Part shown: positions 31,060 through 40,241 of the stretch, piece by piece
Numbering within the stretch: the first letter of the stretch is position 1
Layout of the letters: each line of letters opens with the position of its first letter
Origin: an uncultured Octadecabacter sp.
GTDB taxonomy: Bacteria > Pseudomonadota > Alphaproteobacteria > Rhodobacterales > Rhodobacteraceae
DNA length: 64,000 nucleotides
Assembly: GCA_937891785.1 (NCBI GenBank)
Contig: CALAGN010000149.1
Coordinates: 124,001 to 188,000 of the forward strand
Reading direction: 5' to 3'
Program-made: the position numbers and the translations under genes
Notes under the pieces: generated by a model
What the model was told of the DNA's origin: nothing
Databases searched by the model: none
What the model saw: only the letters and a program-made list of their open reading frames with translations

Positions 31060-31125
31060 GTTTGGTGTCCTCGCTTGGCAGGGCGTGTTGGCTTGGCCAT
31101 AGTAACGATAACAAAGGAGTTTACG

Positions 31126-31929
31126 ATGCCTCATCCGCTTGTCACCGAAGAAAAAATTGCGGCTTATCAAAAAGACGGCGTTGTCCTGATCAAAGGGCTG
31201 TTTGCCGATCATGTTGAAACGATCCGCAATGGCATTGGGCGCAATATGGCCGAGCCGGGCCCTTATGCTGCCGAAAACCTGAAAGACGGCGAAGCGGGGC
31301 GGTTCTTTGACGATTATTGCAATTGGTCGCGTATCCCTGAATTCGAGGATGTGATCCGCAATTCCGCCGCAGCCGAAGTCGCGGCTGATCTAATGGGATC
31401 GCAAACCGTGCAGGTGTTTCATGACCATGTACTGGTCAAGGAGCCGGGGACAAGCAAGCCGACGCCATGGCATCAGGACGGGCCATATTATTTTGTAGAT
31501 GGTGTGCAGAACGTCAGCTTTTGGTCGCCTGTTGATCCGGTGACAAAGGCGTCCTTGCGCTGTGTTGCGGGGTCGCATTTATGGCCAAAGCCCGTGCTGC
31601 CGACCCGCTGGCTGTCCGAGACAAATTTCTACCCTGACGACGACACCTATATGCCTGTGCCGGACCCAGACGCCGAGGGTATGGATATCCGCGAATGGAC
31701 GATGGAACCCGGCGATGCGGTCGCGTTCAACTATGGCACGCTGCATGGCGCACGCGGCAACGAATCCGGAACGCGCAGGCGGGCGTTTTCACTGCGTTTG
31801 CTGGGGGATGATGCGCGCTACGTGGAACGGGCAGGCCCGACATCACCGCCGTTTCCAGGGCATGACATGGTTGCGGGGCAAAAGCTGCGCCCGGATTGGT
31901 TTCCGACGGTTTTTGATCGCGCATCATGA
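31126..31929 (+). CDS. phytanoyl-CoA dioxygenase family protein
   Basis: MPHPLVTEEKIAAYQKDGVVLIKGLFADHVE; WHQDGPYYFVDG; GTLHGARGN facial-triad-like residues. Confidence 0.87.
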   Translation: MPHPLVTEEKIAAYQKDGVVLIKGLFADHVETIRNGIGRNMAEPGPYAAENLKDGEAGRFFDDYCNWSRIPEFEDVIRNSAAAEVAADLMGSQTVQVFHDHVLVKEPGTSKPTPWHQDGPYYFVDGVQNVSFWSPVDPVTKASLRCVAGSHLWPKPVLPTRWLSETNFYPDDDTYMPVPDPDAEGMDIREWTMEPGDAVAFNYGTLHGARGNESGTRRRAFSLRLLGDDARYVERAGPTSPPFPGHDMVAGQKLRPDWFPTVFDRAS

Positions 31930-32132
31930 TCCAGAAGGTCATCGTTGTTGGCGCGGGGTTTAACGGCGCGTCGATTACCCTTCATCTGGCCGAAGGTGGG
32001 GCGGATGTAACGGTTCTGGACGCCGCTGCCCCAGCGAGCGGGGCAAACGGCAAATCGTTCGGTTGGATCAATGCGAACTTGCATAAACGCCTGACTATTC
32101 CCGCCTACGCCGCCGGTTCCGTGGGAAGATAG
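31926..32132 (+). pseudogene. N-terminal remnant of FAD-dependent (DAO-type) oxidoreductase
   Basis: MIQKVIVVGAGFNGASITLHLAEGGADVTVLDAAAPASGANGKSFGWINAN then stop; only the dinucleotide-binding start remains before deoD. Confidence 0.75.
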
Positions 32133-32196
32133 CGGCGCTGATTTTCCGGCGGACCTGGTCAACGAGACTGGCCCCTTACGGGCCAGCGCGGTTCAA

Positions 32197-32901
32197 TTAG
32201 GCAAAGGCCGCCGAGAGCGCGATTTCGACCATATCACCAAAGCTGCGTTCGCGTTGATCAGCGGGCAGCGCTTCGTGAGTGACAAGGTGGTCGCTGACGG
32301 TCAGCACAGCCAAAGCGCGGCGTTTGTGGCGCGCGGCAAGAATATACAATTCCGCCGCTTCCATTTCGACACCAAGAATACCGTGGCGCATCATTTGCTC
32401 GGTCAGGTCGGGGCGCTCGTCATAGAAAACATCCGAAGAATAAATGCCGCCGACGTGGGTCTTCACGTCCAGCCTTTCTGCGGCGTGAAAGGCTTTGTGC
32501 AAAAGATCAAAGTCGGCCGTCGGGGCGTAATTCAGTTCTTTGAAAATTCCGCGCGATGGGGTGGACAGGGTTGTCGTGGTGCTAGCGAGAATCACATCGC
32601 GCACGCCCACGTGGTCTTGCATCCCGCCGCATGACCCGATGCGGATCAAAGTTTGCGCGTTATATTCTGTGATCAATTCGTTGGCGTAGATCGACAGCGA
32701 TGGCATGCCCATGCCCGACCCCTGGATCGTGACGCGGTTGCCTTTCCATGTTCCGGTAAAGCCCAGCATGCCGCGCACTTCGTTGACGCAGACAGCATCG
32801 TCAAGGAAGGTTTCAGCAGCCCATTTGGCGCGATAGGGATCGCCGGGCATGAGGACAGTTTCGGCGATTTCGCCCGGCTTTGCTCCGATATGGATTGTCA
32901 T
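32197..32901 (-). CDS. deoD: purine-nucleoside phosphorylase, DeoD type
   Basis: [64 protein letters not shown]. Confidence 0.93.
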   Translation of the reverse strand: MTIHIGAKPGEIAETVLMPGDPYRAKWAAETFLDDAVCVNEVRGMLGFTGTWKGNRVTIQGSGMGMPSLSIYANELITEYNAQTLIRIGSCGGMQDHVGVRDVILASTTTTLSTPSRGIFKELNYAPTADFDLLHKAFHAAERLDVKTHVGGIYSSDVFYDERPDLTEQMMRHGILGVEMEAAELYILAARHKRRALAVLTVSDHLVTHEALPADQRERSFGDMVEIALSAAFA

Positions 32902-32962
32902 GTGGTATCCCTTTGTATTGCAGTCTATCCTTAATGGGTAGCTTGAGATGTTGGAGAAACCA

Positions 32963-33508
32963 ATGATTGATTTGTGGCCTGCCGCGCGTGTGGCGGCTTG
33001 TATTGCGCTTGTACCGTTTGCCGCGACGGCGCGCCCCGGCCTTGATCCAACATGGGCCGAGATCGATTTCGTGATGGAGGTCTTTGAGGATCTACAGATC
33101 GAATCGTTCAATAAGCGGCGTGAATACTGCGGCTATATCGGGAGATTGCCCAGTGGCGAACTGGCCGCCACCGAAGCCGAGGCGGGAACGCAGGCAAGTT
33201 GTTTGCCCGTTTGGCCCAGTAATATGGTGGTGATCGCGTCGTATCACACCCATGGCACGTTTGATGTTGGTTACTTTAACGAGGTTCCCAGTGGCGTGGA
33301 TATGGCGGGGGACCGGTCGCTAAATATCAACGGTTGGGTTGCCACACCGGGTGGGCGGTTATGGTTTGTCGATTCAAAAGACAATGAATCGCGGCTGGTT
33401 TGCGGAATCGGTTGCCTGCCAATTGCGCCGCTGTTTTACAAAGGTATCAACGGGACCATTGAAAAAGAATATACGTATGACGAGCTGGTCGAGAAAATTG
33501 GCCAGTAG
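32963..33508 (+). CDS. secreted DUF4329 / JAMM-like protein, copy 1
   Basis: Signal peptide [30 protein letters not shown] and SYHTHG...NEVPSGVD motifs. Confidence 0.75.
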   Translation: MIDLWPAARVAACIALVPFAATARPGLDPTWAEIDFVMEVFEDLQIESFNKRREYCGYIGRLPSGELAATEAEAGTQASCLPVWPSNMVVIASYHTHGTFDVGYFNEVPSGVDMAGDRSLNINGWVATPGGRLWFVDSKDNESRLVCGIGCLPIAPLFYKGINGTIEKEYTYDELVEKIGQ

Positions 33509-34025
33509 GTCGGGCGTTCTTGCCTTTGCCATTTGCGTATCAGGGCATGGGGTTGGCGCGCAGGATAATGCGGAATTGTCGCTTGTGCGCGGCGTTCTGG
33601 CTGGACTGCAAGCGCAGTCAATTAGCGAGAACGTAGAATACTGCGGCTATATCGGATTTGATGCGGCGGGCGAATTGATCGCCTCGCCAGCGACGCGCGG
33701 GGACGAGGGCAGTTGCATGCCCGATGATCCGGTCAGCCTTAAGGTCATTACGGCATCATATCACACGCACGGGGCCTATTCGCCGGACTATTACAACGAA
33801 GTGCCCAGCACAGACGACATTGAGGGCGACGAGCAAGAAGGCATCGACGGCTATGTTGCCACGCCGGGAGGGCGGTTCTGGTATGTGGATTCAGGCGATA
33901 TGGTGATTTCGCAGATATGCGGACTGAAGTGCCTGCCGTCAGATTCTGACTTTGTCCAAGGTGACATGGGTCGTATTGCGCAAAGTTATCATTACGACGA
34001 CCTTGTCACCTTGCTTGATCAGTAG
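33477..34025 (+). CDS. secreted DUF4329 / JAMM-like protein, copy 2
   Basis: ATG at 33477 gives [29 protein letters not shown] (signal peptide); EYCGYIG and SYHTHG...NEVPSTDD; 32-bp overlap with copy 1. Confidence 0.75.
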   Translation: MTSWSRKLASRSGVLAFAICVSGHGVGAQDNAELSLVRGVLAGLQAQSISENVEYCGYIGFDAAGELIASPATRGDEGSCMPDDPVSLKVITASYHTHGAYSPDYYNEVPSTDDIEGDEQEGIDGYVATPGGRFWYVDSGDMVISQICGLKCLPSDSDFVQGDMGRIAQSYHYDDLVTLLDQ

Positions 34026-34027
34026 GC

Positions 34028-34363
34028 TCAGATCATCATGTCGTCGGGAGATTTTCCAGCGGCAACTGCGGATTTGAACCAATCGGGCTGGCGGCCTTTG
34101 CCGGTCCATGTCTGATCAGGATCGGCGGGGTTCTGATACTTGGGCGCGGATTTTTTCGCAGGCTTCTTGGCTGCCTTTGCGGTTGGGGCCGGAGATGCGC
34201 CGGTGATTTGCGCAAGAGAAAATCCGTGTGCGCGGGCCGCCTTTTCAGCAGCAGCACGCGCGGCTTTTAGGTCCTGTTTCTCGATTTTGCCAAGCGCCTT
34301 TTCAACGTCGATTGCCAACTTGTCGAGGGCTTTGCGGTTCAGTTTCGAGAGATCAATTTTCAT
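34028..34363 (-). CDS. H-NS family DNA-binding protein (HvrA-like)
   Basis: C-terminal KYQNPADPDQTWTGKGRQPDWFKSAVAAGKSPDDMMI is the H-NS AT-hook-like signature. Confidence 0.9.
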   Translation of the reverse strand: MKIDLSKLNRKALDKLAIDVEKALGKIEKQDLKAARAAAEKAARAHGFSLAQITGASPAPTAKAAKKPAKKSAPKYQNPADPDQTWTGKGRQPDWFKSAVAAGKSPDDMMI

Positions 34364-34476
34364 GGGGTTTGTCCAGATGTGTTCAATTGCCTATCTAATT
34401 GTAATACATAATTTTGAGTTGCGACGCAATTGTCAGCAACCTATCCAAAAGTGCAATTTATTTTGGGCTGGGCTTA

Positions 34477-36465
34477 TTATACCGCGACTGTCGCCGGATC
34501 GACCAAGGTTACAATATCATCCATGATCCGATTCAATTCGAAATCTTTCGGAGTATAAACGCGTGCGACGCCCATGGCGCGCAATTGCGCCGCGTCGTCT
34601 TCGGGAATGATGCCGCCTGCGACGACCGGGATGTGGCCAAGACCGGCAGCGTTCAATTGCGCGACGACTTCGCCAATCAGCGGGATATGCGAGCCCGACA
34701 GGATCGACAGGCCAATCACATGGGCATCGTCGTTTAGTGCGGCAGCGACGATTTCAGCCGGAGTCAGGCGAATGCCTTCGTAGCTGATATCCATACCGCA
34801 ATCGCGCGCACGTGCGGCAATTTGTTCGGCGCCGTTTGAATGGCCATCAAGCCCCGGCTTGCCCACAAGGAATTTGAGGCGGCGGCCAAGCCGCTGGCTA
34901 ACAGCGGCAACACGTTCGCGGATTTCGTCCAGCCCTTCGGTCCGGTTGGACGGGTTGTGGCTAACGCCTGTTGGCCCACGATACTGGCCGTGCACGGCGC
35001 GGATAACATCGGCCCATTCGCCCGTCGTGACGCCTGCTTTGGCGCAGGTAATCGACGGGGGCATGACGTTGTCGCCTGCACTGGCGGCAGCGCGCAGATC
35101 GGCGAGGGCCTTGGTGACTGCATCACCATCGCGTGCGGATTTCCATGCGGCGAGGCGCGCGAGCTGATCGGCCTCGGCGTCCTTATCAGAGACCATGATT
35201 GCATCGTCCCCAGCCGTCAGAGGAGAGGGTTCGCCCGTCGTCCATTTGTTCACACCAACGACTGTGGTTTCGCCGGTTTCGATGCTGGCAATGCGGGCGG
35301 CGTTGCTTTCGACCAGCCGCGATTTCATATATTCAATCGCGCCCACGGCCCCGCCCATCGCGTCGATCTGCGCAAGTTCGGCGCGCGCGCCGTCTTTCAG
35401 GGCTTTAACCTTGGCCGTCACTACAGGGTTGCCATCAAACAGATCGCCGAATTCGAGCAGGTCGGTTTCATAAGCAAGGATTTGTTGCATCCGCAGCGAC
35501 CATTGCTGATCCCACGGTCGGGGTAGGCCCAAGGCTTCGTTCCATGCGGGCAGTTGCACGGCGCGCGCACGGGCGTTTTTCGACAGGGTCACGGCAAGCG
35601 TTTCAAGCAGGATGCGGTAGACGTTATTTTCGGGCTGCTGTTCGGTCAGACCAAGAGAATTCACCTGCACGCCATACCGAAAGCGACGGAATTTCGGGTC
35701 GGTCACGCCATAGCGGTCTTGGCAAATCTCGTCCCACAACTCGACGAATGCGCGCATTTTGCAAAGTTCAGTGACGAAGCGGATACCGGCGTTGACGAAA
35801 AAGCTGATCCGTCCAACCATTTCGGGAAAATCGTCGGGCGCGACTTTGCCCTTGAGATCGTCGAGCACTGCGGTGGCGGTGGCCAGTGCGAATGCCAGTT
35901 CTTCCTCGGGTGTCGCGCCTGCCTCTTGCAGGTGATAGCTGCACACGTTCATCGGGTTCCATTTTGGAAGGTGTTGGCGGGTATAGGCGGCCACGTCGGT
36001 GATCATCCGCAATGACGGCTCGGGTGGGCAAATGTACGTGCCGCGCGACAGGTATTCCTTGATGATGTCGTTTTGCACAGTGCCTTGCAGGGCGGTTACA
36101 TCGACACCCTGTTCTTCGGCCACGGCAATATAGAGAGATAGCAACCAAGGGGCCGTCGCGTTGATCGTCATCGAGGTGTTCATCTGATCGAGCGGAATAT
36201 CGGCAAACAGCGCGCGCATATCACCCATGTGACAGACCGGCACGCCGACTTTGCCGACCTCACCGCCAGCCAGTTCATGGTCACTGTCGTAACCCGTTTG
36301 GGTTGGCAGATCGAATGCCACCGAAAGACCCGTCTGACCCTTGGCGAGGTTCCCGCGGTAAAGCGTGTTCGAAGCCTTGGCGGTCGAATGCCCAGCGTAG
36401 GTGCGGAACAACCATGGTCGATCTTTGGGGCGGTCCTTGCTGCGGTCTTGCTGCGGGTGCGACAT
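34477..36465 (-). CDS. ecm: ethylmalonyl-CoA mutase (B12-dependent, MeaA-type)
   Basis: Single-chain mutase: RTYAGHSTAKASNTLYRGNLAKGQTGLSVAFDLPTQTGYDSD; C-terminal B12 domain GLDGHSNGAEQIA; locus shared with ccr. Confidence 0.88.
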   Translation of the reverse strand: MSHPQQDRSKDRPKDRPWLFRTYAGHSTAKASNTLYRGNLAKGQTGLSVAFDLPTQTGYDSDHELAGGEVGKVGVPVCHMGDMRALFADIPLDQMNTSMTINATAPWLLSLYIAVAEEQGVDVTALQGTVQNDIIKEYLSRGTYICPPEPSLRMITDVAAYTRQHLPKWNPMNVCSYHLQEAGATPEEELAFALATATAVLDDLKGKVAPDDFPEMVGRISFFVNAGIRFVTELCKMRAFVELWDEICQDRYGVTDPKFRRFRYGVQVNSLGLTEQQPENNVYRILLETLAVTLSKNARARAVQLPAWNEALGLPRPWDQQWSLRMQQILAYETDLLEFGDLFDGNPVVTAKVKALKDGARAELAQIDAMGGAVGAIEYMKSRLVESNAARIASIETGETTVVGVNKWTTGEPSPLTAGDDAIMVSDKDAEADQLARLAAWKSARDGDAVTKALADLRAAASAGDNVMPPSITCAKAGVTTGEWADVIRAVHGQYRGPTGVSHNPSNRTEGLDEIRERVAAVSQRLGRRLKFLVGKPGLDGHSNGAEQIAARARDCGMDISYEGIRLTPAEIVAAALNDDAHVIGLSILSGSHIPLIGEVVAQLNAAGLGHIPVVAGGIIPEDDAAQLRAMGVARVYTPKDFELNRIMDDIVTLVDPATVAV

Positions 36466-36601
36466 GATTGGCCTCTCGACTAGGGTCGTGGTAATTATAT
36501 TTCTCGGAAGCACGGATATTCGACATTTTATGGCGTTGTCAATTCGCTGCATTGCGGCATGGGTGGATTTACGGCAGCGTAGAACACTGTAAGGTCACGG
36601 T

Positions 36602-37951
36602 ATGATGCAAACCGTGCAATTGCCGCTGTGGCTCCTGATCTTGATTGTGCTGTTTGCGGCGGTGACGTTTGCGTCGCATTTCCTGTTCCCGTCTGTGCTC
36701 TGGTTTTTCCGTCGCCGCGCAGAACGTGTAATTGCCAAAGTTAACGCGCGCCTGCTCCGCCCTATCGAACCATTCAAGCTGGCGCGCCGTCACGACATGA
36801 TCCAACGGCTGATTTATGACGCCGAGGTTGTGCAGGAGGTCGTTGAATACGCCCGCACGGAAGGCATTCCCGAAAACGTCGCGTTTGAAAAAGCGCGCAG
36901 TTATGCTCGCGAGATCGTTCCATCGTTTTCGGCCACGGCCTATTTCACGTTTGGTACGCGGTTGACGCGTTGGTTGTCGCGCTCGCTATATCGCATCCGG
37001 TTGGGTGCTTTCGATCGCGCCAAACTTGAGGGGATGAACCCTGACGCGGCGATCATCTTTGTAATGAACCACCGCAGCAACATGGATTACATGCTTGTCA
37101 CCTATCTGGTGTCGCGGGCATCTGCCTTGTCTTATGCGGTGGGCGAATGGGCGCGGGTCTGGCCGCTGTCAGCTGTCATTCGCATGATGGGGGCGTATTT
37201 CATCCGTCGCAAATCGCGCGGCGCGCTCTATCGCAAAGTATTGGCCCGCTATGTGCAGATGGCCACGGCAGGCGGCGTCACGCAGGCGGTGTTCCCCGAA
37301 GGCGGGTTAAGTCTGACAGGCGCGGTCGCGGAACCGCGCCTTGGGTTGTTGAATTACATTGTGTCGGATTTCAAACCGGACGGGCGCGAAGTGATTTTTG
37401 TTCCGGTCGCTTTGAATTATGACCGTGTGCTTGAAGACAAGTTTCTGATTGCCGCCGACAAATCAGGTGTGCGCCGATTCCGCCCGCCGTTGGCAACTGT
37501 GTGTCGCGCCGTTCTGGCGCATCTTTGGCAACGGGTCACGGGACGGTTTGATAAATTCGGCACCGCTTTCGTCAACTTTGGAGAGCCGCTGTCGCTGGGT
37601 GAATTCATGCAGGGTCACAAGGGTGACCAGACCGAGGCCGTCGGTCACGAATTGATGGCACGGATTCGCCGTGCGATGCCGGTGCTGCCTGTGCCGCTGA
37701 TTGCCCGCGTGCTGCTGGCGGGTGTGGTGGACGCCGATGACTTGCGCGCCAAAGTGCAGGCCGAACTGTCGCTGCTTGCGAGCACAGACGCGCCTCTGCC
37801 GCGCCGTGGCTTGGACAAGGTGATCGAGGACGCCCTGAAGCGACTGCGCGAACGTGGGCTTATCAGTGATGATTTGCAGGTTCCCGCAGAATCCCATGAT
37901 GTGTTGGCGTTCTACGCGGCGTCGATTGCGCCGCATTTTGATGCGGATTGA
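36602..37951 (+). CDS. 1-acyl-sn-glycerol-3-phosphate / glycerol-3-phosphate acyltransferase
   Basis: PlsC/PlsB block: FVMNHRSNMDYMLV (NHxxxxD), FPEGGLSLTG. Confidence 0.85.
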   Translation: MMQTVQLPLWLLILIVLFAAVTFASHFLFPSVLWFFRRRAERVIAKVNARLLRPIEPFKLARRHDMIQRLIYDAEVVQEVVEYARTEGIPENVAFEKARSYAREIVPSFSATAYFTFGTRLTRWLSRSLYRIRLGAFDRAKLEGMNPDAAIIFVMNHRSNMDYMLVTYLVSRASALSYAVGEWARVWPLSAVIRMMGAYFIRRKSRGALYRKVLARYVQMATAGGVTQAVFPEGGLSLTGAVAEPRLGLLNYIVSDFKPDGREVIFVPVALNYDRVLEDKFLIAADKSGVRRFRPPLATVCRAVLAHLWQRVTGRFDKFGTAFVNFGEPLSLGEFMQGHKGDQTEAVGHELMARIRRAMPVLPVPLIARVLLAGVVDADDLRAKVQAELSLLASTDAPLPRRGLDKVIEDALKRLRERGLISDDLQVPAESHDVLAFYAASIAPHFDAD

Positions 37952-38040
37952 TCAAAGCCACTGGTATCACGAAATTGCTGCGGGAATCGGGGGCCCAGCC
38001 TTACCCTAGGTTATTGTCGAACAAAAAGGGGATCGATTCT

Positions 38041-38397
38041 ATGGCATTTCACTTTAAGTCCTTGGCGCTTGCCGCCGCGACGGCGCTCGCGCTGACTGGC
38101 TGTATGGAGACCACGACGACGACAACCGTTGTTGGGGCAGCAAACAAGAACGTCGTTATTCAGAACAACACCGGCCGCACGATCTGGCGGTTTTACGGAT
38201 CACCTGTAAACGTAGGTAGCTGGGAAGAAGATATTCTGGGAACGAACGTGTTGCCATCGGGTCGCTCGGTGAATATCAACTTTTCAGACGGTCGCAGGAT
38301 TTGCAATTTTGACATGAAGGCCGAGTTTCAGGACGGAAGCAGCATCGTCAAAAACAATATCAACGTTTGCCGCGTTTCTACGGTTTCGTTCCCGTAA
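38041..38397 (+). CDS. small lipoprotein (118 aa)
   Basis: MAFHFKSLALAAATALALTGC lipobox; NNTGRTIWRFYGSPVNVGSWEEDILG ... NINFSDGRRICNFD. Confidence 0.7.
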   Translation: MAFHFKSLALAAATALALTGCMETTTTTTVVGAANKNVVIQNNTGRTIWRFYGSPVNVGSWEEDILGTNVLPSGRSVNINFSDGRRICNFDMKAEFQDGSSIVKNNINVCRVSTVSFP

Positions 38398-38543
38398 CGG
38401 CTACGCTGCGACGCGGCGGACATATAATTACAAAAATGTCCGCCGTGGCGTTGCATTATTACTTTCTCGCCTTTAGTTCTGTTTTTAGCGCGCTGATTCT
38501 GCAGTGCGGCAATAATTGAGAATCCGGAACGGAGATAAGTGAG

Positions 38544-39833
38544 ATGGCCTTGGATACGAATGCAGATATCGCGACTTACGCCGCCCCCGAAAAAGACCTG
38601 TACGAGGTGGGTGAAATCCCATCCATGGGCCATGTTCCGGCACAGATGTATGCATGGACAATCCGGCGTGAGCGGCACGGTGAACCTGAACAGGCCTTTC
38701 AAGTCGAAGTGGTTGATGTGAAAAAACCCGACAGCCATGAAGTGCTGGTTCTGGTGATGGCCGCCGGTGTCAATTATAATGGTGTTTGGGCCGGTCTTGG
38801 CATCCCGATCAGTCCGTTTGATGTGCACAAAGCCGACTATCATATTGCCGGTTCCGATGCGGCTGGCATCGTTTGGGCCGTGGGTGACAAGGTCAAGCGC
38901 TGGAAGGTTGGCGACGAGGTCGTTATCCATTGCAACCAAGACGATGGCGACGATGAAGAATGCAACGGTGGTGATCCGATGTTTTCCGAAAGCCAACGCA
39001 TCTGGGGTTATGAAACGCCAGACGGATCGTTTGCGCAGTTCACAACAGTGCAGGCGCAGCAATTGATGCATCGCCCCAAGCATCTGACATGGGAAGAAAG
39101 CGCGTGTTACACACTGACGCTCGCCACCGCATATCGGATGCTGTTTGGTCATGAGCCCCATGATCTTAAGCCCGGTCAGAACGTGCTGGTGTGGGGCGCG
39201 TCGGGGGGTCTTGGGTCATATGCGATCCAACTGATCAACACGGCGGGTGCCAATGCGATCGGTGTCATTTCAGATGAAGACAAACGCGAATTTGTAATGG
39301 GCCTAGGCGCGAAGGGTGTGATCAACCGCAAGGATTTCAACTGCTGGGGTCAACTGCCCACCGTGAACACGCCCGAATATAATGACTGGCTGCGCGAGGC
39401 GCGTAAATTCGGCAAGGCGATCTGGGACATAACCGGCAAGGGCGTCAACGTCGACATGGTGTTTGAACACCCCGGCGAGGCGACGTTCCCGGTGTCCGCG
39501 CTGGTTTGTAAAAAGGGTGGCATGGTCGTGATTTGTGCGGGCACCACAGGTTTCAACTGCACGTTTGATGTACGCTATATGTGGATGCATCAGAAGCGTT
39601 TGCAGGGGAGCCACTTTGCACACCTCAAGCAGGCCGCCTCGGCAAACCGATTGATGATCGAACGCCGTCTTGATCCCTGCATGTCCGAAGTGTTCCCGTG
39701 GGACGAGATCCCTGCTGCCCACACCAAAATGCGCAAGAACGAGCATAAACCGGGCAATATGGCGGTGCTGGTTCAATCGCCCAGAACGGGCCTTCGAACC
39801 CTTGAGGACGCCGTAGCCGCAGGCAAGAGCTAG
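38544..39833 (+). CDS. ccr: crotonyl-CoA carboxylase/reductase
   Basis: MDR-family 429 aa; YEVGEIPSMGHVPAQMYAWTIRRERHGEPEQAFQVEVVDV; GSDAAGIVWAVGDKVKRWKVGDEVVIHCNQDDGDDEECNGGDPMFS. Confidence 0.95.
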   Translation: MALDTNADIATYAAPEKDLYEVGEIPSMGHVPAQMYAWTIRRERHGEPEQAFQVEVVDVKKPDSHEVLVLVMAAGVNYNGVWAGLGIPISPFDVHKADYHIAGSDAAGIVWAVGDKVKRWKVGDEVVIHCNQDDGDDEECNGGDPMFSESQRIWGYETPDGSFAQFTTVQAQQLMHRPKHLTWEESACYTLTLATAYRMLFGHEPHDLKPGQNVLVWGASGGLGSYAIQLINTAGANAIGVISDEDKREFVMGLGAKGVINRKDFNCWGQLPTVNTPEYNDWLREARKFGKAIWDITGKGVNVDMVFEHPGEATFPVSALVCKKGGMVVICAGTTGFNCTFDVRYMWMHQKRLQGSHFAHLKQAASANRLMIERRLDPCMSEVFPWDEIPAAHTKMRKNEHKPGNMAVLVQSPRTGLRTLEDAVAAGKS

Positions 39834-39863
39834 GCGCTGCGAGCCGCATAACATGGAAAAGGG

Positions 39864-39899
39864 GGCGCGACCGGTATCAGGGCCGCGCCTTCTTTTGTT
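39864..39899 (+). terminator. probable Rho-independent terminator after ccr
   Basis: GGCGCG ... CGCGCC stem followed by TTCTTTTGTTT. Confidence 0.65.
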
Positions 39900-40025
39900 T
39901 CAATGGGTTGGGTTATTGGGCCTCCTCATATCTGGTGGGTCCGATTTGGTGAATATGTTTCGTTAATCCTCCGATGCTACCATAGGTTGTTAATCAATAA
40001 TTAATCTCTCGTAAGGAGACTGCCC

Positions 40026-40241
40026 ATGGGACAGAAGTGGATCATCGACGTATTATCCGACCTCCAGGCCTTTGCGCGGCAGAACGATCTGCCGTTGCTT
40101 GCAAACCAGCTTGAGCAGACCGTGCTTGCCGCACGGGCTGAGATTGCGCCGATGCCGAAGGGGACACCGCCTGCGGTGATTGGTGACGGCGCTGAAACTG
40201 GAAACATTTCTAGAGAAGCTGAACCAGGCTCGCGAACTTGA
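40026..40241 (+). CDS. small protein (71 aa) overlapping luxR
   Basis: MGQKWIIDVLSDLQAFARQNDLPLLANQLEQTVLAARAEIAP; preceded by AAGGAG. Confidence 0.6.
   Translation: MGQKWIIDVLSDLQAFARQNDLPLLANQLEQTVLAARAEIAPMPKGTPPAVIGDGAETGNISREAEPGSRT

Noticed and set aside
32168-32186. CTGGCCC-CTTAC-GGGCCAG hairpin as a terminator of deoD
   Set aside because: Stem is real but no T-tract on either strand, so it is not called a terminator.
34028-34363. Phage or horizontally acquired island marker because of an H-NS-like gene and locally lower GC upstream
   Set aside because: H-NS/HvrA-like genes are ordinary chromosomal genes in Rhodobacterales and no integrase, tRNA or direct repeat was seen.
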